The notes beneath the pieces were generated by a model. It had not been told where the DNA came from and did not search any database. It saw only the letters and a list, made by a program, of their open reading frames with translations. A stretch of DNA of 64,000 bases. It comes from Bidens hawaiensis. Lineage: Eukaryota > Streptophyta > Magnoliopsida > Asterales > Asteraceae. A program made the position numbers and the translations under genes. Positions 32,905-45,120 of this stretch are shown here, piece by piece. Position 1 is the first letter of the stretch; each line of letters opens with the position of its first letter. Location of the stretch: positions 496,001 through 560,000 of the forward strand of contig JAIQDT010001137.1 of the NCBI GenBank assembly GCA_021521415.1. Direction: 5' to 3'.

Positions 32905-35900
32905 AACCAACCTTTTTGCCCAACCTGTAGACTTCACCATCCAACTCAAGTCCCGTGTCGACAATGTAACCGATGTGGCCGTACTGGTCACACTGCTGAG
33001 AACTGTAGAGTCCTTCCCGCCAACCCAATCGCGCAAACACCACCAACTTACCCGCTAAACCCACAACCAACATACCCTAATCCACGACCCAGGTCGTGCT
33101 ATAACTGCGGTGACCCCAGTCATTTCCGGAACGCGTGCCCGAGACTGCAAGTACAAATTACGCAAGCTAATCCGGTTAACCAAATTTCAAACCAAGTGAC
33201 GCGCGGACGAGCTTTTAATATAACCGCGCACCAAGCGCAAGCGAATAATGACGTGGTTAATGGTACATTTTTACTTAACGGACAATATGCATCTATACTT
33301 TTTGATACTGGCGCCGATAGAAGTTTTATTTCTCGCGCATTTGAACAAAAACTTGCGCGACCGCGAGTAAACCTAAACGAAAACTTTTCAGTTGAATTGG
33401 CTAATGGTGAAACTATTTTAATAAACTCCGTGATCAAAGATTGCACGCTTAACCTTAATGAACATGATTTTCTAATCGACCTCATTCCCATGCCTCTTGG
33501 AAGTTTTGATGTGATTATTGGAATGGACTGGCTCTCGCAAAATCGCGCCGAAGTAATCTGCGCCAAGAAATTGATTCGCATTCCTCGGGAAAATGGTGAA
33601 AATCTTCATATCTACGGCGAGAAACCATCTAACGGTCTTAAACTTATGTCATGCTCTGAAGCCCGAAGACTTTTGCGGAAGAATTGTGTCGCGTTCTTAG
33701 CTCATGTGGTCAAACCCGATGAAGGAAAGAAGAAACTTTCTGAAATCCCCATCGTGCGTGACTTTCCTGAAGTCTTCCCCGATGATCTTTCTGGTTTACC
33801 TCCCGCTCGGGAAGTCGAGTTTCGTGTTGATCTTGTCCCTGGTGCATCCCCTGTAGCCAAATCTCCTTATCGACTTGCACCCGCTGAAATGCAAGAATTA
33901 GCAAGTCAACTTCAAGAGTTGACCGATAAAGGATTCATTCGCCCTAGCTCTTCGCCGTGGGGTGCTCCGGTGTTGTTCGTTAAAAAGAAAGACGGTTCGT
34001 TTCGCATGTGTATCGATTACCGCGAGCTGAACAAGCTCACCATTAAGAACCGGTATCCCTTACCGCGTATTGACGACCTCTTTGACCAACTCCAAGGTGC
34101 CTCTTGTTTCTCCAAAATCGATCTCCGTTCTGGCTATCACCAGTTGCGTATCCGCGAAGAGGATATTCCCAAGACTGCTTTTCGAACCCGCTATGGTCAT
34201 TTTGAATTCTTGGTCATGCCCTTCGGTTTAACCAACGCACCCGCTGTCTTCATGGACCTAATGAACTGGGTGTGTAGATCTTTCTTGGACCGATTCGTGA
34301 TCGTGTTTATCGATGACGTTCTGGTGTATTCCAAAACCAAGGCCGAGCATGAACAACATCTTCAGTTGGTGTTGCAAAAGCTTCGAACCGAACAACTCTA
34401 TGCCAAACTCTCCAAGTGTGAGTTCTGGTCGGATGAAGTACAGTTTCTTGGTCATGTTGTAAACAAGATGGGTATTCATGTCGACCCATCCAAAATTGAA
34501 GCAATCAAGAACTGGATTGCACCGTCCACTCCTACCGAAATCCGTTCCTTTTTGGGCTTAGCTGGATACTACCGGCGATTCATTTCGAACTTCTCAAAAA
34601 TCGCCTTGCCTTTAACAGCATTAACGCACAAAGGCAAACCGTATATTTGGGGCTCTAAGCAAGAAGAAGCCTTCCAAACGCTCAAGCAATTGTTGTGCGA
34701 AGCTCCTGTTCTAGCATTACCTGAGGGTACTAACGATTTTGTCGTTTATTGCGATGCCTCCAACCAAGGTCTCGGTTGTGTACTTATGCAACGAGGCAAG
34801 GTTATCGCTTACGCGTCTAGGCAACTCAAAATTCATGAAAAGAATTATACGACTCACGACCTCGAACTTGGTGCAGTTGTATTTGCCTTAAAAATCTGGA
34901 GACACTACCTCTATGGGACTAAGTGTATCATTTACACCGACCATAAAAGCCTTCAGCACATTTTTGATCAAAAGGAACTTAACATGAGACAACGCCGATG
35001 GAACGAACTCATCAGCGATTACGATTGTGAGATCCGATATCACCCTGGAAAGGCTAATGTGGTAGCCGATGCGCTCAGCCGCAAACCCAGTCAACTTAAC
35101 TGTATCTTGCCGCGCACGCAGCTTCGCTTCGCGCCGATCCAAAGCGATCTTGAATCGCGCATTCGCGACGCGCAGCGCGCATCGATCAGCAAAGGCAACC
35201 TACGCGCCGAGCTAGCGTGTGGTGCAGAAGTACATCTAGTCCCTAACCTGAATGGAATTCTCTGTTATCTCAATCGCATCTGGATCCCCAATGATGAGAA
35301 TCTTCGCTCTGTCATACTGAGTGAAGCGCACAAAACTCGGTATTCCGTTCATCCTGGTGCTGACAAAATGTACAAAGATTTGCGCCTTTCTTATTGGTGG
35401 CCTGGTATGAACAAGGATATTGCTGTGTTCGTAGCTAAATGCCTAACTTGTTCTAAGGTAAAAGCTGAACATCAACGCTCATCTGGTTTGCTCGAACAAC
35501 CTGAAATTCCTACGTGGAAATGGGAAAGTATAGCAATGGACTATATCACCAAGTTACCCTTGACCGCAAGCAAACATGATAGCATTTGGGTAATAGTGGA
35601 TCGATTGACCAAGTCTGCCCACTTTCTGCCCTTTCGTGAAACCTACCGTGTTGAACAACTTGCGCATCTCTATGTCAAGGAAATTGTCTGCCGTCATGGT
35701 ACTCCCTTGAGCATCATATCCGATCGCGATGGCCGTTTTATATCTCGCTTTTGGAAATCTCTCCAATCTGCGTTAGGAACTCGTTTGGACATGAGTACTG
35801 CATATCATCCTCAGACTGACGGACAGTCTGAGCGAACCATCCAAACCCTTGAGGATATGCTTCGATCTTGTGTTCTTGACTTTGGAGGTAATTGGGATTC

Positions 35901-36351
35901 ACACCTACCTCTGATCGAGTTCTCTTATAATAACAGCTATCATTCCAGCATCGGTATGGCCCCATTTGAAGCACTTTACGGTCGAAAGTGCCGTTCACCG
36001 ATTTGTTGGAACGAAGTGGGTGAAGTTCAAATCACAGAACCCGAACTAGTTCAAGAGACAACCGATAAAATCGCCAAGATCCGTGATCATCTGCTGACTG
36101 CCAGAAGCCGACAGAAGAGTTACGCAGATCGCAGGCGGAAGCCTCTCGAATTCCTAGTTGGTGATCTTGTTCTCCTCAAAGTATCGCCCTGGAAGGGTGT
36201 TGTCCGCTTTGGGAAGAAAGGTAAGCTTGCACCTCGTTATGTTGGTCCATTCAAGATTCTTGCGAGGGTGGGAAAAGTTGCCTACAAACTGGACCTGCCG
36301 CCCGCGCTCAGCAATACATATTTTCCCTTCTCAACTTCATCCCTTATGTAG
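32905..36351 (+). CDS. Ty3 zinc knuckles plus pol, unit 2 (3' truncated)
   Basis: Predicted protein identical to unit 1: CCHC knuckles, protease DTGA, RT FIDD, RNase H and integrase HHCC/DDE residues, then the same break into antisense copia sequence at 36312/36313. Identity over more than 1000 residues, junction included, shows that the truncated chimera was copied as a block and was not created twice. Confidence 0.9.
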   Translation, partial: NQPFCPTCRLHHPTQVPCRQCNRCGRTGHTAENCRVLPANPIAQTPPTYPLNPQPTYPNPRPRSCYNCGDPSHFRNACPRLQVQITQANPVNQISNQVTRGRAFNITAHQAQANNDVVNGTFLLNGQYASILFDTGADRSFISRAFEQKLARPRVNLNENFSVELANGETILINSVIKDCTLNLNEHDFLIDLIPMPLGSFDVIIGMDWLSQNRAEVICAKKLIRIPRENGENLHIYGEKPSNGLKLMSCSEARRLLRKNCVAFLAHVVKPDEGKKKLSEIPIVRDFPEVFPDDLSGLPPAREVEFRVDLVPGASPVAKSPYRLAPAEMQELASQLQELTDKGFIRPSSSPWGAPVLFVKKKDGSFRMCIDYRELNKLTIKNRYPLPRIDDLFDQLQGASCFSKIDLRSGYHQLRIREEDIPKTAFRTRYGHFEFLVMPFGLTNAPAVFMDLMNWVCRSFLDRFVIVFIDDVLVYSKTKAEHEQHLQLVLQKLRTEQLYAKLSKCEFWSDEVQFLGHVVNKMGIHVDPSKIEAIKNWIAPSTPTEIRSFLGLAGYYRRFISNFSKIALPLTALTHKGKPYIWGSKQEEAFQTLKQLLCEAPVLALPEGTNDFVVYCDASNQGLGCVLMQRGKVIAYASRQLKIHEKNYTTHDLELGAVVFALKIWRHYLYGTKCIIYTDHKSLQHIFDQKELNMRQRRWNELISDYDCEIRYHPGKANVVADALSRKPSQLNCILPRTQLRFAPIQSDLESRIRDAQRASISKGNLRAELACGAEVHLVPNLNGILCYLNRIWIPNDENLRSVILSEAHKTRYSVHPGADKMYKDLRLSYWWPGMNKDIAVFVAKCLTCSKVKAEHQRSSGLLEQPEIPTWKWESIAMDYITKLPLTASKHDSIWVIVDRLTKSAHFLPFRETYRVEQLAHLYVKEIVCRHGTPLSIISDRDGRFISRFWKSLQSALGTRLDMSTAYHPQTDGQSERTIQTLEDMLRSCVLDFGGNWDSHLPLIEFSYNNSYHSSIGMAPFEALYGRKCRSPICWNEVGEVQITEPELVQETTDKIAKIRDHLLTARSRQKSYADRRRKPLEFLVGDLVLLKVSPWKGVVRFGKKGKLAPRYVGPFKILARVGKVAYKLDLPPALSNTYFPFSTSSLM

Positions 36352-37038
36352 TTGAACCTCCGCTCAACGTGCCTTGTTTTTTGATGTGCACGAGGTTCTT
36401 TGATTTGAGCAATCGCACCCTCGTTATCACAAAAGATCTCTAGAGGGTCCTGAATGGTACGGACCACCCCTAGGTCGGCAATGAACTTCTTTATCCACGC
36501 AGCTTCTTGTGCTGCCAATGAGGCGGCAATGTATTCAACATATGTGGTGGACAACGCTACCTCATCTTGTTTCGAGCTCTTCCAATAGACTGCCCCACCA
36601 TTCATAAAGAAAACATATCCCGATTGTGATCGACAATCATCTCGATCGGTTTGGAAGCTAGCATCCGTGTAACCTTTTACAATAAGCTCTTCCTCACCAG
36701 ATCCGTATATTAGAAGCATATCCTTATCCCGTCTAAGGTATTTCAAAATACTCTTTAACAGCCATCCAATGACTATCTCCAGGATTCTATTGGTATCTAC
36801 TTGTCATGCTCAAAGCGCATGACACGTCCGGTCTAGTGCATATCATTGCATACATGATGGATCCTATAGCTGATGCATATGGGATTCCTTTCATCCTTTC
36901 TTGCTCATCCTTTGAGCTTGGACATTGAGATGTACTCAATATCGTTCCTCTTTGAATAGGTACTAGACCTTTCTTAGAGTTTTCCATCTTGAACCTTTTC
37001 AAGATTTTATCAATGTATGCACTTTGGTTCAAACCTAT
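36313..37038 (-). pseudogene. Copia pol fragment, third copy
   Basis: Copy of 20480-21205, matching the second copy at the diagnostic RNase H residue (KQDEVALS). CCTAT is at 37034-37038, directly before LTR C. Confidence 0.92.
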
Positions 37039-39174
37039 TGTGGCAACTGCCCAATCCGACCCGACCCAGGTACCCGTTTTCGAATCCGATTCTTTTAATG
37101 ATTTAAAATTTGATTATTAATCTTTGTAAATTTAACATTAAATAAATTATACATATATATATATATTTTTATATTACCTACTAATAATAATAATTTCCTT
37201 TCCGCCGTCCCGCCTCTTTCTCTTTCTTGTCGTCGTCCCGCCTCTTTCTCTTTCTTGTCGCCGTCCCGCCTCTTTTCTCTCTTGTCGCCGTCCCGCCCCT
37301 CTGCTTAACCCTTAAGCCTTGAACCCCTTTTCTCTTAACTCTTTGCTTGTCCTTAGGTTCTTCCCGCCTAAGGATGTCTGTTCAGCTCCACGCGCCAGAC
37401 TCCTTACAAGGAAGCCTGCGCGAAGACCAGCTGTTCCTGCGATACGCGAGGCGAACTGTTCCCGCAGCGCGCTAAGAATGGTAGTTCTTCCCGCGGCGCG
37501 CTAAGGATTGTAGTTCTTCCCGCGGCGCGCTAAGAATTATAGTTCTTCCCGCGACGCGCTAAGGATTGTAGTTCTTCCCGCGGCGCGCTAAGAATTATAG
37601 TTCTTCCCGCGACGCGCTAAGAATTGTAGTTCTTCCCTCGACGCGCTAAGAATAGTAGTTCTTCCCGCGACGCGCTAAGGATTGTAGTTCTTCCCGCGGC
37701 GCGCTAAGGATTGTTCTCTGTCTGCCTTCGCCCTCGCGCGCGCTCGAGTCTTCTCGCGCTAAACCTTAAGTCTTTTCTTCAGTTTAGGTCAGCCTGTATG
37801 CTTTTGAAATATCTTATCTTTTGTTTGAGCACTGTAGGTCAGTTCCGACATCTGTCCGAAAAGCCACTTTCGGCGCAGCATGCGCACCAATCCTATTGGT
37901 TGACAGAAAAAGTGACTGACATAATCTTTTGAAATCTTCTTTTGCATGTCTTGAACAGTGTTTTATCTGACTCCTCCCATGCTTTGACCAGTATCCTGTC
38001 AGCTTTTCCCCATCCCCTGCAGCTGCCGGCATATCTTTTGATATCTTTTGCTTTTGGTTCCTTGTGCTTTTTAATATCTTTTGCTTGATTTGATAAGATT
38101 TTTCCCCCTTTTTAAGGGATTGTGTTCCCTTGGGTTTTCCTATAAATTAAGCTAATTTCTTGTAACACTACACACACTACACTTAAACACTCCCCAATCT
38201 CTCTCCCTTTGCTCTCTGCCGAAGATCCTCACTCCTCTCTTTGCCTCCGTCTTCTCTTCTGTTCTGCCCAGAATCTCGGTAAATATAAATATATATATTT
38301 TAATTTGTTTAACTAACAAAAATCGATACTGCATATATTCAAGACATAAAAACCAATCGTTAAACCAATAACCTCTTATTTATAGGTTAACTTGTGCTTG
38401 TTTAAAAGTTGGTTCTTGCATTATCTTTCAACACACCTTTTTCAGGTGAGTAATCTCGTACTTAATCCCCTTTTATTTTTAACGTTTTGGGATGTTCATG
38501 TGTTCGTACAACTTGAGTCTTAAACTTGTTTATGAAATTTATGTGCGCAAAACCCCATGTGTTATGGACGTTTACTTGGCTGTTTATTTGTATGTGTGAA
38601 TCATTAACCGCTTTGTTCGGCCTATTCCGAAGTTTTCATGGATCCATTAGATGAACACGGGAGACCTATCGTTTACGGTTTTCTTGTTTTGTTACACATG
38701 CACGTATGATTTCTTGTTTTTGTGCTCAATTGGGAGCACGGATTGAACTATGAGCTATGATCTAAGGCTTGATCACAATCTGATTACACCCTATGTTAAA
38801 CCCCAGTTAAGCACATGTTGCGCGCAGTGTTTGTTATTATCTATTTATATCTATTAAACTTGATTTCTCACCGACACGCAAGTGTTGACGTTTTATTTTA
38901 ACACATGTTCAGGTTTGCTGTAGCTGCTTTTGGGAATCTCAAGGACACGTAGGATGTTCTCTTTTTCTTTGGACCTAGATTAAAATGTAACAAGACAAAT
39001 TATGTTATTTGAATATTTTAAGTTATGATATGATTTATGTTACTTTACGATTTGTGTTCTGCGCGTGCGCAATGAAAATGTATTTATTAAATATTGACAC
39101 CCAAATAGTGTCACGAGTAATGAAACAATACGTGGCGCCCCGATGTATAATCCGCCATCGGTCGGGGTGTTACA
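37039..39174 (+). repeat. Ty3 LTR, copy C (closes the array)
   Basis: 2136 bases. The left three quarters match copy B, including eight 29-base units and the GGTTAACTTG variant at about 38386. Near the right end it has TTTTTCTTTGG where A and B have TTTTTATTTGG (about 38966), and it lacks the extra T of copy B. It ends GGTGTTACA followed directly by CCTAT (39175-39179) and copia sequence, with no primer site. It therefore behaves like the original 3' LTR, or a B/3'-LTR recombinant. Confidence 0.92.
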
Positions 39175-39655
39175 CCTATCAACTGCCTTGATCTATCTCT
39201 ATAGATCTTTATTCCAAGAATATAGGTGGCTTCACCAAGATCTTTGATGGAAAAACTACTTCCAAGCCATTTTTAACACCTTCCATGGTTGGAATGTCAT
39301 TTCCAAATAGTAGTATGTCATCAACATACAATACTAAAAAGGTAATGATGCTCCCACTAGCTTTCTTATACACACAAGCCTCATCAGCGTTTTTGATGAA
39401 TCCAAATTTCTTGATTTCTTCATCAAAACGGTGATTTCAGCTTCTAGATGCTTGCTTCAATCCATAGATTGATTTCTTTAACTTTCATACTTTGTTAGGA
39501 TGTTGTGGATCAACAAAACCTTCGGGCTGAACCATATAGACATCTTATTCAAGATGTCCATTTAGGAAAGCGGTTGTGACATCCATTTGCAAGATATAAT
39601 TTTCAAAAAGTGGGTTAGGATCTGCTGCCTTAGAAAACCGATTTACATCATATTC
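39175..39655 (-). pseudogene. Copia reverse transcriptase remnant (continuation)
   Basis: On minus this reads copia RT: MDVTTAFLNGHL, KKSIYGLKQASRS, FGFIKNADEACVYKK and LYVDDILLFGND (the YVDD box at about 39317-39328), ending with GIKIYRDRSRQL at the CCTAT. It continues exactly into the AYIDKILKRF part at 21199 once the Ty3 array is ignored. A TGA replaces the usual Trp after ASRS and a further stop occurs near HL(E), so the gene is dead. The 5' part of the element (gag, protease, integrase, 5' LTR) is missing, and a CACTA relic lies beyond. Confidence 0.9.
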
Positions 39656-39679
39656 ATATATTTATTTGTTTTTTTTTAG

Positions 39680-41860
39680 ACGGATCGTAAAGACTGGATG
39701 TACGATCGTTTATCTACTGGCAAAACATATATAAATGGCGTTAAAGGTTTTCTGAAGGCTGCAAAAGATAATCAAGTGAAAGTTGGAGATAAAATGATTT
39801 GGTGTCCTTGTAGGAGTTGTGAAAACAACAAAAGATATGATGATATAAATGAAATAGAGTACCATTTGATATCTCGTGGTTTTAAACCTAGATATACTTG
39901 TTGGTCAATGCATGGTGAGTCACTTACTGATCGTGGCACGTCGTCAAATAAGGACAATGATGATAAACACAATTTAATAGATAATGACGATGGTGATTTA
40001 AATGACGTCAATGACAATTTAAATGACATGTATAACGATTTAGAAACTAATATTGGTGACAGTGAACAAGACAAATTAAAACGTCTATTTAAAGATTCAG
40101 AAAAACCGTTATACACTGGTTGTTTGAAATTTTCGAAACTTAGTGCTGTTTTGAAATTGTTTAACGCAAAAACTAAGTACAGGTGGAGTGATATAAGTTT
40201 CAAATATCTATTAGAGGTTGTGCATGAAATGCTTCCGGAAGATAACGAGTTGCCAGTTTCGTTATACAAAGCAAAGAAACTTATGTGCCCGATGGGATTA
40301 AAAGTGAAAATAATACATACATGTCCAAATGATTGCATGTTGTATAGAAAGAAGTTCAAAAATGATCATAAATGTTTTAAGTGTGGCTAGGCGTGTTCTT
40401 CGGGTTCGTTTTTCGGGTTTCGGGTTTTTCGGGTCGGGTTATTCGGGTTTCAAAGTTTTAAATCTTGACCCGAAACCCAACCCAAATCTGTCATGGGTTT
40501 TTCGGGTTTGGGTAATTCGGGTTCGGGTTTTTTCGGGTTGGGTTAATCGGGTTTCGAGTATCCTAGAAAAATAAAACACAAAACCAAAAAATTTTAAAAA
40601 CTATAATACTAAAATTAAAACAACATATTCTTCTTTACTTATAACACATATAATCAAATAATAAACTAACATGACTTGATAAAACAATTCAAAAGACGAG
40701 TAAAACTAACTCGAACCATAATCGTATTCAATTGGGCATGATTTGGTTGTTCGATTACGGTTGCTATAAGTAATAAACGGAATTCATAAATTAATAATAA
40801 GTAATCGATCCATAATAGTTAGAATGACAACAGTCGATCATAACCAGATTCTGATAACTTTAGTGACTAAGACTTAGCATATTATATATAAAAATATATT
40901 TAATTTCAAAACTAAAAGATTATTCGGGTTTTTTGGGTTGACCCAAATCTTCTAAATCAAACCCGAGAACCAACCCGAATTACTTCGGTTCGGGTTCGGG
41001 TTAGTCTTTTCTCGGGTTTGGGTTCTTCGAGTCGGGTTAGTTCGGGTTTGGGTACATGTTTTTTCGGGTTGGATTTCGGGTTTCGGGTAAAAGTGACAGC
41101 CCTAAGTGTGGGGCTTCGAGGTATAAGTGTAAAACCAAAACCGATGATGTTGACGAAGATGTGAAGAATGGACAACTAGCTAAATTGTTGTGGTATTTGC
41201 CAATCATACCAAGACTAAAACGATTATTTTCAAATGAGAAAGAAGCAAAGTTATTGCGTTGGCATTCAGATGATCGTATAAATGATGGAAAATTAAGACA
41301 TGTTGCGGATTCACCTCAATGAAAAAATATTGATAACATGTATCCAGAATTTGGCAACAAGGTTAGAAACATACGATTTGGACTTAGCTCAGACGGAATT
41401 AACCCTTTCGGAGCCATGAGTAGCATTTATAGTACATGGCCGGTTCTTCTATGCATCTACAATCTTCCACCATGGTTATGCATGAAACGAAAATACATAA
41501 TGATGTCGTTAATTCAGGGTCCGAAACAACCTGGTAATGACATTGACGTTTACTTGTCTCCATTGATTGATGACTTGAAAACACTATGGGGCACAGGCGT
41601 AGAAGTGTATGATTATTATAAAAAGGAAAGATTTATGTTGAGAGCCATGATTTTTTGCACCATAAGTGATTTTCCAGCATACGGTAATTTGTCAGGATAC
41701 ACTACCAAAGGTAAGTTTGCTTATCCTGTTTGTGAAGACAAGACAACTTCGAAGTGGTTGGATGGTTGTAAAAAAACGGTGTACATGGGACATCGGAAGT
41801 TCCTTCCCTGTGATCATATTTATCGAGAGAAAGAGAAAGAGCGGTTTTAAAAATTTGGGA
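39680..41860 (+). pseudogene. CACTA (En/Spm) TNP2 transposase relic
   Basis: 39680-40387 encodes the transposase-associated N-terminal domain of CACTA TNP2 (RKDWMYDRLSTGKTY, MIWCPCRSCEN, HLISRGFKPRYTCW, then MLPEDNELPVSLYKAKKLM). A non-autonomous hAT element interrupts it at 40388-41104. From 41105 the frame resumes (ASRYKCKT), reaches TGA after DSPQ (about 41320) where the family has Trp, and continues through the TNP2 core (EFGNKVRNIRFGLSSDGINPFG, PPWLCMKRKYIMM). Homology ends near 41855. The terminal CACTA inverted repeats and TNPA are not seen. Order of events: CACTA first, hAT insertion later. Confidence 0.9.
40388..41104. mobile_element. 717-bp non-autonomous hAT element in TNP2
   Basis: The ends are TAGGCGTGTTCTTCGGGTTC and, inverted, TAGGGCTGTCACTTTTACCC, matching the second family member at 48058-48686 in opposite orientation. 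The flanks are AGTGTGGC (40380-40387) and AGTGTGGG (41105-41112), an 8-bp duplication with one mismatch, the hallmark of hAT. Both subterminal regions are dense in TTCGGGTT repeats; the core is AT-rich and non-coding. Removal of the element with one duplication copy would put the two halves of TNP2 back in the same frame. Confidence 0.88.
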
Positions 41861-42384
41861 TGTAAGTGTTTTTTTAATGTTGCTAGATGAATTTATGGAA
41901 TGGTCCCCCAACATTTAGTGGAAAAATATGGACCGGTCCTCCAACATTTTCAAATAACTCGTCAGATTTTCAAAAAAAATTACACTTGTCAGATTTCTAT
42001 TGGTTTAAAGATTTCGTTAGATCTCATCGCCTCAGTCCAAATTTAGTGGACTATTTTGGGAATATATAGGGATTTTGGGCAATTTTCCAGTTTCTCTCTT
42101 CTCAAAGGGGTTATTTAAAGAATTTCCCTTTATTTATTAGTAACAAATACTAATAAATATTAATTATCGTACAAAATTTCCAACACACTTATATAAACTT
42201 AGCTGAATCCAAAATTCTTAAAATGTAGCTAAATCACTAGAGAATTTTGTACATTGACGTGTAGATGTTTAACGTTAACCAAGACAAAGTAGATGTTTTA
42301 TAAGTCACTATATGCATGATATTACACACCGAGTGTTAAATCTTTCCCTTATAAATGGATTCCCACCTTGATATTACTAAAGTA
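41860..42384. other. Spacer, no gene seen
   Basis: AT-rich sequence after the end of recognisable TNP2 homology. The tandem phrase GGTCCCCCAACATTT / GGTCCTCCAACATTTTC (about 41900-41955) is a short imperfect repeat. No open frame with known domains is present. Confidence 0.5.
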
Positions 42385-42615
42385 GTTTATATTTTGAATG
42401 AAAATTTCCCAATGCTAACGTTAATAGTTGGTGATCCTTACATTGATCTTCCACATGAATGATCCAAAATGATATAGTTAAAATCCAGTGATCAAAGCTT
42501 GACGAGCTTGCATTAAAACATACATAACAAAACAAATTTAATGATAACTATATATATTGTTGTTATAATTATTATTTTTCCTACTGAAAGTGAAATGTGT
42601 TATAAAATGTAACCG
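42385..42615. repeat. Dispersed ~250-bp repeat, copy 2
   Basis: Partner of 2283-2535 (see there), in the same orientation and about 40 kb away. This copy is not next to a DRP1 fragment that I can see, which argues for an independent dispersed repeat rather than gene-linked sequence. Confidence 0.6.
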
Positions 42616-42814
42616 ATTATTCTCATTATAGCTATTTTTTTCTTCCATGAACTGTTTGTTGGTCTCAAAAAGGTACCATAGCTTAAACTTTAAAAATGAT
42701 ATCAAACTTTGTTTCTTGGTTTAAAGAAGAAAATAGATAAATCATAACACAACCTATCTTTTGGAAATCCAAACCCGAACTGAACTGACCCATGCACACC
42801 TCCTACTTAGTGGT

Positions 42815-43130
42815 GCACAAACCGGTTAATTGAAAACCGGTTATTTTCAAAAGCGGTTAGTTGTCAACGGTCAAATAACCGGTTAGACCGGTTAATCGGG
42901 CCGGGTACTAACCGGTTTTGAGACAAGAAACCCCCTATCAGTATAATCGGTTTCGGATATAACCGAACAGGTTAATCGGTAAATAACAACAAAAAAAGCC
43001 GGTTAAAAAGTAATACTAAGAAAACCAAATAACAGGTTCGGTTAAGCGGTTTGTAATCGGTTTCGGAGATCAATAATATAAACCTGTTTCGGGTTGGAAC
43101 CGGTTAACCGGCTTAGATGTGCACCTATAC
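42815..43130. mobile_element. AACCGGTT-rich MITE-like element
   Basis: It starts GTGGTGCACAAACCGGTTAA and ends AACCGGCTTAGATGTGCACC, so the ends are imperfect inverted repeats (GGTGCACA...CCGGTT). The interior has more than ten ACCGGTT/AACCGG motifs in both orientations and no open frame. No clear 8-bp duplication is visible. It sits about 270 bases upstream of the eL43 start codon, next to its promoter. Confidence 0.55.
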
Positions 43131-43202
43131 CCCTATGTATAGTTTATACCCATGGCCAATATTTTTGAGTCTTGAAAAATAAATTTCATACTGGATTTGA
43201 AA

Positions 43203-43346
43203 TTGGGCCTAGAAAAAATTGACGTCAGCTCAACTACTGTATGAATTGGGCCTATTGTGAGGCTGTAAGCCCAAAACAATGCTAGGTTATGCTGCAGTCA
43301 GTCCATATAATCTTCATTCAGTTTGGTGAGTCAAAAACTAGGGTTT
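43203..43346 (+). promoter_or_regulatory. eL43 promoter motifs: two site II, CRE-like, telo box
   Basis: TTGGGCCTA occurs at 43203-43211 and 43246-43254 (site II, TGGGCC/T). TGACGTCA, a bZIP-type palindrome, is at 43220-43227, and CTAGGGTTT (telo-box core AAACCCTA in reverse) is at 43338-43346. Site II plus telo box is the known promoter signature of plant ribosomal protein genes, where TCP and related factors bind. All lie within 200 bases of the ATG at 43397. Confidence 0.7.
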
Positions 43347-43396
43347 CTGTTGCTTCTAATTCCGCCTCAGTTGACAATTTCACCCGGCTTCAAGAC

Positions 43397-44752
<1,356 letters not shown>

Positions 44753-45120
44753 ATTTGGTCATTTTTGATCTATTGTAATTCTCAATCCTATATCATGTTT
44801 CTGAGAGTTTTTTACTTATTGTTTTCTATTTAATGTTAAAATACATTGCCAATGACATCTTAAGCAAGTTTGAACTTTGAATGCCATGTCTTTTATTGCA
44901 TCTTCTAGACTCAAAATTTCATTTATAAAACAACAAAGTCATCAAACATATATCTGATTTTGATTTCACATTGAACATACAAGGCCAGCTGGGTTACAAA
45001 CATTATCTATGTACTATCCACTACCCTAACTAAACTTCTATATACCCATGAATAATATCATCACAAAGCCAGCCTTCAAAACAAACCTTAAGCTAGCTAA
45101 ATCTGTCACAGGCTAAGCTG

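Larger units (their letters stand above)
20480..39174 (+). mobile_element. Tandem Ty3 LTR/gag-pol/copia chimeric array
   Basis: Three copies of [copia fragment + LTR] alternate with two copies of a 3'-truncated Ty3 internal region. Unit starts (AATACATATTTTCCC) are at 20480, 28367 and 36313, giving periods of 7887 and 7946 bases; the 59-base difference is LTR minisatellite plus one base. At 28366/28367 and 36312/36313 the pol frame (ending PPALS) changes abruptly into copia sequence read in the opposite sense. The outer edges carry the original target duplication CCTAT (21201-21205 and 39175-39179), and copia resumes in register. The protein products of the two internal copies are identical. 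A tandem duplication after insertion followed by LTR-LTR loss of the last internal region explains the layout. A misassembly is the main alternative. Confidence 0.85.

Noticed and set aside
39772..40359. 195-residue minus-strand frame
   Set aside because: It is the antisense shadow of the CACTA TNP2 coding sequence, which has clear family motifs on plus.
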